Assembly: GCA_036785705.1 (NCBI GenBank)
Contig: JAWUZG010000052.1
Coordinates: 3,100,001 to 3,164,000, forward strand
Direction of reading: 5' to 3'
DNA from: Acanthornis magna
Taxonomy: Eukaryota; Chordata; Aves; Passeriformes; Acanthizidae
DNA length: 64,000 nucleotides
The notes beneath the pieces were generated by a model that saw nothing but the letters and a program-made list of their open reading frames with translations, had not been told where the DNA came from and did no database searches. The position numbers were made by a program, and so were the translations under genes. Shown here piece by piece: positions 22,853-35,385 of the stretch (position 1 is the stretch's first letter; each line of letters begins with the position of its first letter).

Positions 22853-25739
22853 CATGACCTCTGCTCCCTGTGGATCACCACTGTCCCAATTACACAGTAC
22901 TGCTGCATCCTGGTTATTAATTGATGCACAGCAGCAGAGAGTGTGGTTCATTTCACTGGTAGTGATGAATACTATCCATTGTACTGTGTCCCAGAACCTG
23001 GAGTGTGAAAGTCACTACAGGAGGAGATCAGTGACTTTAAAGGGGTACTAATCATGGAACATAACTGTATTCCATTATTGCCCAAGTAGAGAGACTAATG
23101 ACACTAACCTTCATTAAAGAACTTCACTGGGTCTTTAAGTAACTTACAGCTCTCAGCAAATTCAAGGTAAGACTTAGAAGTTAAGATTTCACTAATAAGT
23201 ACAGGGCCCTTTTCCTGGCTTCAAGGGCAAGGAAAGTTTGGCACTGTCATCTACACAGTGAACATCTCATCCCCTCCAAAGCCACATGGTCTCATTCACT
23301 CTGCCTGATGCAAATAGCCCAGACATTGTCTAAGGGTGCACTGGATTGCATGAGGCAAAAACCACAGCAGGGACTCTGCAAGACATGGAACGATGTAGAC
23401 GGGGACAGAGTGGTACAAATAGCCCATGCCTTGGCTCTCCAGTTCACTTCTATAAACAAAACCCAACAAAAAAGATGCCTGGCTTCCTAATGGGCTTTGC
23501 TTCAGGACTGTGTCTAGGCTATAGGCTAAAAAAGAGTCTTAACCTCAGGGAGAAGGCAGAAGATCCTGGCAGCTTTGGCTTAACAAGCAATAGTCCCACA
23601 AGAAAAAAATCAGTTGATTCAGATTGAAACGAGCTAACTAAGTTTAATGAAACTCAAAATTCCAAGTAACTAGGAATGGTGGTTGTTAGCCACAATTCCC
23701 TGCTAGGAAGAAGACAATATTAGTGATGGCAATATTCTAAAGCTTGTGAATGACATTAAGTCATGCAAAGAAATAACTTCCAGCTGATATGTTTGACCTA
23801 GGTCAATGCAGGGAAAACTCCCATTAGTCTGCTTTCTAAATGCAAATCCTGCTTCAGGCTCCACTGCAGTAATAATTCATAGCTTGGGCAGTCAGTCCAG
23901 CGACCATGTGGAGTGAAAGTTACACAGTGGCTAAAGCCACACAATATGTACAGATGTATTCACATAGCTCTCCTGCCAAGCCTTGACTTGCAGTCCTAAG
24001 GGCCAGGCCCAGTTTCTGAAGCTCCAAGTAAATGGTGACTTGAACCCTACTAAGAAACACGGGAACCTTAAGTGAGAATCTTTGATTACTCACTAAGTCA
24101 TAATTCTTCACCTAAAGATGATGATTCAGGGGGCTAAAACAGCAGTCTTTTATTTACAGGAGAAAAGGGAAACAGGAGGACATGGGACAATACAAACAAC
24201 CTTTTCCAACCAATCCTTAAAACTCCTTGGACTTTTGGTGATTCAATTGCTTCTCTCAATGAGCACTTGCTTTTGGCATATTTCTGTCCTCTTCAATTTT
24301 GGTTCTCTTTTCCCTTCTTTCTCTCTGAAATATTTATTTCATTCACTTTTTATTCTAATGCTACAGGTTTAATACTTCAGTATCAAAGATTCACCCCACG
24401 GAGATTTAAATGGCTGCCACCGGCCGTAGCAGCATCACTCCGCACCTCTCTCACGCAGACAATAGTCTGCAGGGGGAAAACAGGATGACTACAGTAATGC
24501 CAGCAGTAGTTTACTTTCATTGGGATAAAAAAAAAATAATATTTTTACTAAGTATTGATCTGATTGATTTTCCTTTCTCTGCACAAGACAAACTCTCCAA
24601 CATTTTTTTTCTGAAACACACTGAATTTGTCAGCTGCTGGAGAAGTCCAGCAGGTTCTTTCCAGACAAGCTTCTGTGCTGTCATTGCTCATGACAAGTGC
24701 TAGTGAGAAATCTGGTATCTCTCTTGTCCACAGAACTGAGCAGCAACCATGTACTGGTAGGTCAGTGCTGACTTTAAGTCAGTTAGAATCAAACTGAGTA
24801 AAAGGTGGAAAGCTGATGAAACCTTTATGGATAACAAAGACTATTTTTAATATAAGCACTTGCTCAAAGCAGGACGTTTACTCAAAACTAGGGAACGAGA
24901 AGCAACGAAGCAAGTTTGAAGAGTAGTATGTTTTGTCAGACAATACAAAAGCGTTTTGTAGCCTAGGGGAACAGAGATATGTACATTCTTTCTATGTATT
25001 TTGAGCTGTCTCCAGTGTAGGCACCTACATCTGACACAGAATGTATTCTTAGACTATAGTTAATAGAATAGTTATAATAAATAGAAGGGTTTATATTTAA
25101 TAGAGCAACCTTTACTATTAATAGATGCATATAGGAAAGAGTTTCTTCCTAAGGTCAACAAAGGGAAAGACCCTTAAGCAAGCCTATTTCCTTCAATGTA
25201 TCAGAGCCCAGAGTAGCTGGCTCAGATGGAAATATCTAGACTGTCCTGTGGTAGGAGAGAAAGATCTTGTTGACTCTGGTATCCCACATAGATTCAGTTT
25301 CCACAGACATTTCCTGAATTAGCTCTATCATTTATTACTGTTGAAAATTAAAAGGGATGAAAACAGATCAGAAGGCAGTAAGGTAGTTTATTCCCTTCAC
25401 TAAAGATTAAGCTATTGAATGAACATGAATAAAAATTAAAATAAACTGAATATGAATAAAAATTTTGAAATAGTTGACTGAAAACCACATATGCCTCTAT
25501 AAAATAAAATCTCAGTGGCTCATGGGAGGGATAGCTGTGTTGTCTCAAGTCCCCCCCCTCTTCTGTGGGCCAACCACCCTTATCATACAGCATCTTTCAT
25601 AACGTATTGCATTGTGGCCAAAGACTGTTCCTCATGATGAAAAAGGTGTGGTTAATAGAAACAAGGTTTTATTTGAAGATCATTTTTTACATGATTTCTT
25701 TTAGCAAGTTCACCTTATTCTCCTAAAATGTTTGTCTTC
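22853..25739. other. Unique DNA, no gene recognised
   Basis: No repeat family or supported gene is present. A small CpG-containing patch at 24405-24475 stands out against the AT-rich background and contains a short palindrome (GCAGAC AATA GTCTGC, 24455-24470). Confidence 0.5.
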
Positions 25740-26275
25740 TCTTGCTCACCACCCGATGCATACGTCACAAGTCTTTCTCAAGTATTCAACAATGATAAAT
25801 AACAACAGTGATTACTGTCTTTGCGGTTCTGCAAAACCAACTACCCAGACCCCAAGGTCAGTGCAGATGGAGGGGGTGGGGTTGCTCGAGATGCAGGATC
25901 TGAGATTCCCTTGCAGTTCGTGGTGCAGACCACGGTGAGGCAGCTGTGCCCCTGCAGCCCATGAAGGACCACAGGGATGAGGAGATCCACAGGCACCCCC
26001 TGGAGGAGATCCACACCAGAGAATGTGGGTGGCCAAGAGAGAGCTGTGACCCCTCACGAGGCCGAGCGGAAGCAGGCATCTGGCAGGGACCTGCAGACCC
26101 GTGGAGAGAGGAGTCCACACTGGAGGAGGTTTGCTGGTAGAACATATGATCATGTGGGGGACCCACGCTGGAGCAGGCTGTGCCTGAAGGACTGCACCCC
26201 ATGGAAGAGTGACCCACATTGCAGCAGTTTGAGGAGGACTGTCATCTTCGGTCATCTTCAAGGATAACCATCTGA
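25740..26275. mobile_element. Old avian ERV LTR-derived segment
   Basis: This is a GC-rich segment resembling a widespread avian LTR-retrotransposon repeat. It contains phrases such as 'ccctgcagcccatgaaggacc', 'ggaggagatccacacc' and 'ctgaaggactgcacccc'. Three degenerate copies of a 'ccacgctggagcag' motif (about 26114, 26162 and 26213) recur about every 48-51 bp. The minus-strand open frame through it (25812-26261, 149 residues) is proline/serine-rich because of this composition and is not a gene. The family (probably ERVL or ERV1) and the limits are uncertain. The initial part (25740-25855) may be a different LTR fragment. Confidence 0.55.
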
Positions 26276-26758
26276 AGGGGAAGCATATTTCAATTTAACA
26301 GGATTAAGTGCTTAAATTTAAATTTATGTTGTAATTCCTTTGGGAGCTCTATTTTTAGTCTGGCCTCAGGCTTATAGGTCTCCTCAAACCTTAGTAAATC
26401 TATCTAGAATGTATGCACAAGTCCCACATACTGTTTATCCAGTCTCCATCTCCCACCTTGGGTGTCTCCAAGTTCCAGGCTCCTTTCACTCACTGGCTAG
26501 TCCTGATTGAAATTCACTATCAAATAACCCACATACACCCAGAGAGAGGAAGAGAACAAGGTCACACAGAAAATAGTTAGACATCAAGTTTAATAGGATG
26601 ACAGGACAGATTGCAATGATCAGGATAATGATTTTTCCCTTCTTACCAGATACAAAATTCTAGATATAATCTCACTAAGGGTGTTTTTGAGTGGCTTCAT
26701 CAGTTGCCCAATGATCAGTGACTCTTCTTTGTTAGTGGCTCTATTATCTATGTTACAA
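26276..26758. other. Unique DNA, no gene recognised
   Basis: This stretch lies between the LTR-derived segment and the telomeric array. No coding or repeat signature is recognised. Confidence 0.45.
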
Positions 26759-26954
26759 TTTAGGGTTAGGGTTAGGGTTAGGGGTTAGGTTTATGGGGTT
26801 AGGGTTAAAGGGTTAGGGTTAGGGGGTTAGGGTAAGGGTTAGTGTTAGGGTTAGGGTTAGGGTTAGGGTTGGGGGTTAGGGTTAGGGGGTTAGGGGTAGG
26901 GGTAGGGTTAGGGTTAGGGTTAAGGTTATGGTTAGGGTTACGGTTAGGGGGTTA
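26759..26954 (+). repeat. Interstitial telomeric repeat (TTAGGG)n
   Basis: About 195 bp of TTAGGG units lie in head-to-tail order on the plus strand, with frequent variants such as TTAGGGG, TTAAAGGG, TTAGTG, TTACGG and TTATGG. The array sits inside AT-rich unique DNA. Its edges are abrupt ('acaattt' before, 'gttatgtacac' after). The variants indicate an aged array. The minus-strand open frame ending in TLTLTLTLPLP comes from this repeat. Confidence 0.97.
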
Positions 26955-26976
26955 TGTACACAAAAGTCTGTGTGTT

Positions 26977-27024
26977 TAATTTTGATTTTTCCTGTACCTT
27001 TAATTTTGTTTTTTCCTGTACCTT
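26977..27024 (+). repeat. 24-bp tandem duplication next to telomeric array
   Basis: Two directly adjacent 24-bp units (26977-27000 and 27001-27024) share 'taattttg' and 'tttttcctgtacctt' and differ at a single base. They begin 23 bp after the telomeric array. Confidence 0.92.
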
Positions 27025-28594
27025 GCCTTTTATGCTGAACAGCTATCAACCAGACGGACTTAAAAAATAGTTGACATTGCAAATATCACATATGAGGAGA
27101 TACTGAAATATTATAAATTATCTGTCTGTAATATAATGACGGCCCCTCATGTAATTTGTACGTGTTGTACAACTAAAACACTACAACTGACAGTTGTTTG
27201 AGAACGCAAAAGCTATCTCTCTAATCATGACCTAAGTAGGGGCATATCAAATACCCATTCAAATGTGATTAAGACATTCCTAAATTATGACAAATAGTAG
27301 CGGGGAAAGAAAGAAATCTGAGTGTACAATGATGAAACCTGACAACAGTAGATAGTGTCTGCATTGTCAAGGAACCATTGCAAGGATTAAATTTTGCATT
27401 TTAATTCATATATGCTACATGGAATACATGCAAAGTGAATAATGAAAGTTATTCATGGTTACTTCTGATCTTTTTTGTGCCTGTTTTTCTATTTGTGCAC
27501 GTTTCGTGTGTGTGTGTGTGTCGAATAGTTTTTTCAGCCAAGCATCCTAGAAAAATTGCAATGATAAGCCCTGACAAATGTAACTGGCTTTGTTGAGTCA
27601 GCTCCTTTGCCCCAGATTTGCTGTTTCAGCCTTGCAAACAGTTGTTTACAGAGGCCACACAGAAACCATCTCATTCTGCTTTTTAAAAAATTATCTGGAT
27701 AGAAGAAGCTTGAAGTGATGTCACATCTACATGGAAGCAAAACATTAGCAATCATATCAACAAGAATATATGAGGAGAGGATTAATATTTATGCCTGAGT
27801 TTATCTCAGGTGAGATTCTGATCTCAGATATTCAACAACAAATTAGAATGGCTGACTTTAATTAAGATACATTTGCATAAATGAAATCAAACTAGAATCA
27901 AAATATTAACTCCTATCTAATGCCTTCTAAGACACAAAAAAAAGATCAGACAATAAAAGACTTGCCCATTTCTTCAGAGATTCCTTTTTCTAACAAATAA
28001 AGATTGCTTTGTGTTTTTTTTAACAGCAAAAGTCTGAAAATCAGAATTAAATGTCTGGATCTTTTAGTCTAGCCTCATTTGAAGATCCCTCAGATCCTCA
28101 TCACACAGACAAAGAGGTTTGTGCATGCTTTGAACCAATAGTCATGATTCAGCACAGTATCAGCTTCACACTGCTGTAGTCTGTGTTGATATCCTTTTCA
28201 GCTAAATCCTAAAACATCAGTCCTAGTCCAGCAATGTTGGGTCTCAGGTTGTTCAACAATAATAATGTTATACATGAGTGTGAGAATTTGACTTCTACAA
28301 AAGCCTAGAAGAAGCCCAGTGCTACCTATGTAGCAGTGCCTGAAGCACCATAGCTCTGCTAGGAGTTTGGGTCTTCTGAACACAGGGCGCCATGAAAAGA
28401 GAACCACATTAGTCAGTAATTCAGGGAACATTCAGGTCTATACTGACCAGCAGAACTGGAGATGAAATAGTTACTTTCCAGCATGGCAGACCTAATATGC
28501 AATTACCTGTTAGAACACTAACAAAAACAGTATACTATTTGATGGGCAATAAATTAATTTCTCTGAATTTAGCCTGTTTTGCCGATAACAGCAA
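27025..28594. other. Unique AT-rich DNA, no gene recognised
   Basis: It contains a (GT)8 microsatellite at about 27506-27521. No supported gene is present. Confidence 0.5.
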
Positions 28595-28730
28595 CTAGTG
28601 AGTGACCTCTCCCTGTCTTTATGCTGACCACAAGCCTTTCATTGTATTTTCTCTCCGCTGCCCAGTTGAGGAGGGGAGGTATAGAGTGGCTTTGGTGGAC
28701 ACCTGATCCAGCCAGGGCCAACCCACCACA
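28595..28730 (+). mobile_element. ERV LTR 3'-end fragment
   Basis: The string 'gtgagtgacctctccctgtc', then 'ttgaggaggggaggtatagag', 'tggctttggtggacacctg' and 'ccagggccaacccaccaca' matches the downstream (R-U5) end of an avian ERV LTR, terminating in CA at 28730. The U3 part is absent or too diverged to recognise. Confidence 0.55.
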
Positions 28731-31700
28731 CAAGTATGAGCACATGAGCCACATGGAAATGAAAGTACTCTTAGGAATAGACTGATTGTGCATGTCTTCT
28801 CCTGTTATCTGCTTGTCTCCCTTCATGATCTCATAAATTTTAACTTTGATAAAGACATGCCCTTCATCTTTCCAAGTATAGTTACTTTTCTATCAATGTT
28901 GGGAGAGGAAGCTCAGAACTGCTTTGCAGCTGTTGTCTTTCCACAGGACAGAACTCAGAAATGGGCACAGCTTGGCTGCAGAAATGTAACAATGGTAATG
29001 GCGAGTAGGGAGAAAATCATTCCACATCGTTATTAAGCTATAGATATCACTGACATTCTAAGGATGCAATTACACAAAGTATTATCTCAAAGATAATTTT
29101 GCATACATTTTCTAAATATCATCATATAGGGTTTCAGCTTCATCTCCTTATGGAGAACAAGAAAGTAGTTTACCCAAGTCAGCAAAAAGGAATAACTGTT
29201 TTCTGCCTTCAGTTCAATAATTTAATAGCAAATATGCAATAGAGATTAATACTTCTATTTCTGTGACATGACAACAGCCTTAGGATAGCGTATGGCCTGG
29301 GCAACACACACAGCTCTACAGGCGTCCATCGAGATGTACCAGCTCATGGCAGCCAAGGGCTGGGTCCCAGCACCTGGATCATTTATTTTCACATTGGGGT
29401 CATGAGGGAAACATAGCTTTTATTGCCATCTCCTGGTAAAAATGTATTGTAGACCCAAGTCTAAGCAATCCTAAGGGTCCTCTGTGCAGGTTTATGAGCT
29501 GGTTTATGAGCAGGTTTATGAGGAAAAATAAAACCACACTGCCTATCAGTCTTCTTGAGCCACAGCTGTTTGATCAAATCTTGTAAGCCCTTTCTAAAGA
29601 CCTCAGCAGGGGAAAAATGTCAGACATATAACTCCCAGGAGTTTTCCACAGGGGTATATCTACAAACCAGACAGGAAATATATCCTTCACTCTACATCCT
29701 ACCTGTCCCCCACCCTGGCACAGGGTTCTGTAGCACCCCAACAAGGACAAATGAACAAAACTAACACAATAGTACAGAGTCATAGTCATACTAAGACAAA
29801 CCTTCATACCAGTTTCTGTCTCAGCCATTAAGGTGCCTGCATAAGCAAATGTCTTGTGATTAAATTATACAAACCACAGGTCACAGGGGAGCCCTCTGTT
29901 CATCTGCAGAGACATTATTTTGCATATGAGCATCTCAAATGGCAAAGGAGAAAGCATCTCATAGAGGTTTTTATTTAGCCCAAATGCTGTTAAATTATTC
30001 AGGTCATTATTAAAATATGACACAAGATTCAAATAGAAAAAATATTTAAATTTTTAAACAGGGAGCATTTAAAACTCTTTATTTGGATGGAATATATCAT
30101 TCCAGCATGGCTTTTCACAATACAAAGGTCAGGATTCCAATCTGGGTGGAATGCCAACCTAAAGTACACACATTCAATTCAAAAATACCAAAAATAACAG
30201 TGAAAACCTTTAAATAGTTTGCTTCAATCTCATTAAAAAATTGACACATTGCACAAGACACTCAGTATAAATTCTCCAAAGGCACTAGTGATGCTAAGGA
30301 TGAATTCAAATTGCTTGAAGTGACAATGAAAGTTAAACATCTAGTATACACTAACTTTTCTCTCTGTTCACAGTCTGCAGAGACAAACAGGTGCTTCCAG
30401 ATGGTGATTCATTCTTCCTACCTTAAGGTAGGGTATGTACCTAGGTATGTAGCCTCTGCAATCTCCTATTCAATTTTGGTTGTAGAAAGACCACAGTCAC
30501 TTTTAGTGGCCTAGCCTACTTTTTAGACTCTTCATTTAAATTCAAATTACATTTATTTCAGGGGGGTTTTTTTGCATCATTAGCTGATGCAAATACCACT
30601 GTACTTACAAGAAAGGCCACAACAAACACAGTAATTTGATTTAGTGTCCACTGACCAGTTTAGAAGTTATCTAGAACTTTAGTTGTCACTAAAGCTAGAG
30701 TTAAGTGAATACCTGATTTTTCCAATTAAGTGTCAAAAGCAGAAGGAAATGCAATAAGAGAAATTCAAATTCCAGATTTATTTTAATTCAATCCAACTCA
30801 AGACTTTGAACTTTGTAACAGATTACAAAAAAAAATTCAGATTGAAATAAATATTTCATTTAGTGACAGAGGAAATGAACTGTAGAAAGCATTGGGAAGA
30901 GGTGGGGTTTTGCTACAGGCTCCCTAGACAAAATAACATTCTAGTCTTTCTGCAAACTAGCAGAAGCTCACATTTATGTGTGATTTCAAGCATCCACACA
31001 TCCTAAAGATCAGCATGGCACTGTGGAGGCAATTCATAAAGCTGCTAGACTAACAGTGGTGGCAATAACTTAATGCAAACCTAGTAGAACAGCACTGTTT
31101 AATGGCCAGTTGATGCTGTGCCTATGAAAACCCATGGAGAAACCTGTGCTGATTTCCATGCAAGAACTCAGCAAGAGGAATAATCCCATTTCAGGAAAGA
31201 CTCTTAAAATAAACAGTAAAACACATTGTTCAAGGAAGCTGAATCATAGGAGTAGCTGAAATATGGATTCCTTCTTCCATACTGAAGGCCAGTCCCAAGG
31301 TACAGTAAGTGATCTATCTGCACCATTGATTTTAGTTGAACATCGGCTCAAATCAAAATTACTTACGTGAGATTGAGAAAATAATTAATTTTAAAGTGAT
31401 ACTAGCAGCATGAAATTGAATCAGCTTTTATAAATGCTGTCAAAGCAGTTTCATGTCAGACTGTATATGAATTTCTCTACAAAATTTTAAAACTGTGGAG
31501 TGATTGCTTCCTATTTTGGTCTATTTTTTTCCTCCTTCTCTCTAATGGTAGGGTGACCCTCATATGACCCACATGAATGGAACTGGAAGCGGACTCGACA
31601 AGAGATAGAATAACCTAACCCCAGTGCACTGTCAGGTCTGAGCAGTTTAAATAATTTTTAGAAGCTGAAAAAGTGGTAGAATCTGACCTCCAATCTCTTT

Positions 31701-32729
31701 GCTTAAAACTTTCACAATACAACAACTTTCATGTTAAAATAAAAAGGGAAAAAAGCTTTGAACAGAAGAGATATTTTCATAGATTATTGGTGTTTTTAAA
31801 TACAGACTCAAAAAGAGTCGTAAGTATAATTTTTTTCTGACAGTATAGCAGAGAAAAAAAATATAATTTTTACTATTCTGTATTCACTGTGAGAAGCCTT
31901 AACATTTCTAGTTTCTGAGTTCTCATCATTCACGTCCTGTTCATGTGTACTACTCAAAGAATCCCATGACTTTAAAATGTATTTAAACCCACTTTTAAAG
32001 CTCTTCTGCCTTTCATAATTGCATTAGAAGTGGTTCAAAGAGACATAGCTATTTTTAGCTGAAGGGTATGTTATCAATGACTGATGAAACAGTAATTAAT
32101 GATGGTTATGTTCAGTCCTTGACAGTAGAAGAGAGCTCTGGTCTCATTTACATCAATATTAGCGAGGAAAAACTTCAGTAAAATAATGAAAATTAGCCTG
32201 GTATAAATCAAATAGCAGATCAGTAAATGGGAACAAAAGAGTTGCTCACTTTCAAACTAAGGATAACAGATACACCATTTAAATTAATTTTCTATCAAAT
32301 GCAATGACTGATCTTAACAGGTCGATTATCATATTTCATGTTGTTAAAGACCTAAATTAAGGCAATATCTTCAGTAAGGAAAATATGTTGATTGCTTAAA
32401 AACTTATAGAAACTAATATTTTGGCTGATACTTCAGCACAAAAAGCTCATAATCCACTCATCACCAAAACATTCAGAATCAAAAGATCTTCTGGAGACAG
32501 ATCTTGTACCAAGAGCATCAACACTTGAAGAAAGACAGAGAACTTGTGAAGATCTTATGGGAGCTGGCTAGGGCAGAGCAAGAGTAATCCCAGAGAAGAA
32601 AATTGTCCATTGTTTGGAACCCCATGTAAAAATACTACAATGATACTTACAATGAAATACCAATCTTTTCTGGCTGGGACTGGCCCATAAACATAAGCAC
32701 TTGAGAACTGGTTTTGTACACCAGGAAAT
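28731..32729. other. Unique AT-rich DNA, no gene recognised
   Basis: This is about 4 kb without a recognised gene or transposon. It contains a 12-bp tandem triplet (caggtttatgag, 29487-29522). Confidence 0.5.
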
Positions 32730-32785
32730 AGATTTACAAAACCAGCATAATTTAGGTTGGAAGAAACCACTGGAGGTTGTATGAA
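32730..32785 (-). mobile_element. Possible CR1 LINE 3' scrap
   Basis: 'aatttaggttggaagaaacc' followed by 'actggaggt' resembles the complement of the CR1 3' end (aaggttggaaaagacctctgg). Only about 50 bp can be recognised. Confidence 0.4.
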
Positions 32786-34699
32786 TGCTAATTTGATACA
32801 ATTGCCTTTAAAAAGTCATATGCTTTAGATAGCATTCCAGCTTTAATTAGTTGTGGAGTAGGATCAATTTTCTATGAATAGTATAGGTTAAATATACCTA
32901 CAAGTATCTGTAAATGCAGGTCAAATTACTCTTTCACCTCCTTCTCCTGAAAATCATCGTAGTGATTCAACCACCTTGCATAACTTCTAAATATATCCCA
33001 CTAATTTCTAATCTTTTGTATAATCTAATTCAATGTTCAAAGTAGAAGCTGTTTTGATATTGCTTGTTACAGACTCTTTTGTTGCTAAGCAATATCTTTT
33101 GCCTCAGTTGAGCCGTTGCACCACTTTTTTTACACCAAAGTCAGCCAAGGTGGCTCTAGGGCTTAAGAAAGCAGGTGCCATAAACCCCAGTACTGCAGAG
33201 CTCTATCCTTACAGAAACCTTCCCACAGGTATTCATGGCCACCTCACCACAGTCACAATCCTGAAAAATATGAAAAGAATTCACAGATAAAGAAATTCAC
33301 TTGATTTCCTCATTATGGAAAGAGTATAAATGCAAGGAAGATTGTTACATAAACCAAATGAATGCCTGTCCTTTCTCTGAAATTGCTCTTTTCTTGAAGA
33401 TTTGTGAGCACATTCTCCCTCAGTAAAGGATGTTATATATCACAGTATGAGCGAATTGTACAACTAGGTTACATTTAATGAGAAAAAGTACTTCTTTTTT
33501 TTTTTTTTTTTTGTCAAATCTAAAGATAGCAGAAACTAGAATCTCACCAAAAATAGTCTTTCTGATCAGGATGCCTGTCTTTACATTGGTTTTGGACAAT
33601 GATACAAAAAGTAACATCCATTTTCCCTCCATCATTAGGAAAACTTCACTAAAATAATCTCGATAGCACATGTTTAAATGTTTCTGGCCTTCAATCAAAA
33701 AGTAAAACTGAAAGTTTACAAAGCAAAAATGTGCTGATGTGCCCATTATTAAGCTGAGCAGAAACCTATGAAAATATCTCTTTAAGATATGACACACTAT
33801 TCAGTATATGCTCCTGGCGTACTCTCACAAATATTAATAGAATTGCCCCACTTACTTTCCCTACATCTGGTTGTGCTTTACGGGCTGTACCATTGTATCT
33901 CACTTCTTTTTGGGTTCTTTTGATTGCCAGACAAGGAAGACATTTTTACAGAGCTGGATCCCTGAGATAGTTGACTGCTCAGACATGGCCAGGGATGAGA
34001 ATATAAAATTCAGGAGCAAAGAATGAGGAATTATTTTTACCATAGTTTATTTATTTTCCTTTCTCAATGCATGCCTAAACTATATCTACTTGTTCCATTT
34101 TTTCCTTTTATGATATCTCTTAGCCTCTTAATTATTATGAAAACATAAATCAGGCTCATTACTAATCCTGTTTGTTCCACTTAAGTAGCACAGAGGGAAG
34201 AGATTCTGGCTGTCACTGACCACAGCTAATATCCCACACTCATTCCACTCCTGCCTAGCCATTGGCATTAATTGGTCCAGTATCCAGCTCTGTTGGATTC
34301 CCATATCTCTAGTACACAAGCTATCAAGGGAAGGAGTATGTCCACCCAAGTGTTGTTACCGACATTCAGGTCCACACTGCAAATCGGCAACTGCAAATGT
34401 GATGGCTGTTTGACCATGCCTGAACCAGCTGTGGAGAGTAAATTCTGGGATAGAGCACAGCTTCATTTTGATTATGTCCCTTGAAAGCAGGGGCTGGACT
34501 GAAATACAAGTAGCTGCACAATATTTTTGCAGGAGGGATTTTTGTGGGGTTTTTTTCCCCTCAGCTTTCTTGTTTGAGGAGATTCACACAGTTACAGTTT
34601 CAAAAATACACAAAAAGCATGATTCAATATCACTAGTTCAATCCTGTCTGCCACAGTCTGCAGGCAGTCTAGAAGGCATGGCTAGCTAAGCTGAGATCT
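32786..34699. other. Unique AT-rich DNA, no gene recognised
   Basis: It includes an 18-base poly(T) run (33495-33512), which produces the lysine run in a 125-residue minus-strand open frame (33420-33797). That frame has no other feature of a gene. Confidence 0.5.
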
Positions 34700-34888
34700 C
34701 TTTTCCTGGAAGAGGTGGTTGGGTGTAGCACAACCTGTGAAATCCAAGAAAAGGAGTTCCTGTCCTTGCAGATATTAAGAAACATTGCTCTGGACAGCCT
34801 GCTCTAGCAGACACTGTTCAAGGAGAGGGCCTGGAGCAGGCAATGTCCAGAGCTTTCTGCCACCCCCATCTATTCTGCAATCCTGTGA
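34700..34888 (+). mobile_element. CR1 LINE 3' end, diverged
   Basis: Recognisable CR1 tail pieces occur in order: 'ggaagaggtggttgggt', 'gctctggacagcctgctctag', 'ggcctggagcaggcaatgtcc', 'agctttctgcc' and a terminal 'tattctgcaatcctgtga'. The copy is diverged but ordered correctly. Confidence 0.65.
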
Positions 34889-35291
34889 AGAGGTAGATTT
34901 CAGGGGGTGAAACAAAAGGCTCTGGAAATTTACCACCAGTTTCCACAGAGAGATTGATGGTTGAGCAGTTGACAATTCACACAGGGTATATTACAAGGAA
35001 AACCGAATTACACTTTCCTTGATTAGTTAAAGCAGTACTAAAACTATTAATGTTAATATTCTTTCTAATGTCTTAATAATAGAGAGAACTTTAATAATAC
35101 TGCAGAAGTGCCAGAGTTAACACCATCAGTACAGCAACACCATAGCAGACTTGCTCCTATATGCTGAATGACTGATGACCAGCAGAGGGTATCCATGACT
35201 GAGCATCACAGATTTGGGGATCCTCTCTCTGATCCACCCCAGAGTCCACATGCATAGTTTCTCTTCTTCAAGCACACAGTGACTCCTCTTT
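34889..35291. other. Unique DNA, no gene recognised
   Basis: No repeat or gene is recognised before the pyrimidine tract. Confidence 0.5.
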
Positions 35292-35385
35292 TTCTCTTCT
35301 CTTCTCTTCTCTTCTCTTCTCTTCTCTTCTCTCCCCTCTTCTCTTCTCTTCTCTTCTCTTCTCTTCTCTTCTCTTCTCTTCCTTT
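35292..35385 (+). repeat. (TCTTC)n pentanucleotide microsatellite
   Basis: About 90 bp of almost pure pyrimidine with a 5-bp period is interrupted once by 'tctcccctc' near 35330. The complementary strand is all purine and gives the EEKRR-repeat open frame at 35206-35445, which is an artefact. Confidence 0.97.

Noticed and set aside
25812..26261. 149-residue minus-strand open frame
   Set aside because: It lies entirely in a GC-rich LTR-derived repeat, and its residue content reflects the repeat composition.
26882..27082. Thr/Leu/Pro repeat frame
   Set aside because: It is a translation of the complementary strand of the telomeric array.
29285..29400. Short stretch that looked coding (IEMYQLMAAKGWVPAP)
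   Set aside because: It is too short to identify, has no flanking splice pattern I trust, and does not match a family I know.
33420..33797. 125-residue minus-strand frame
   Set aside because: It contains a lysine run from a poly(T) tract and has no recognisable domain.
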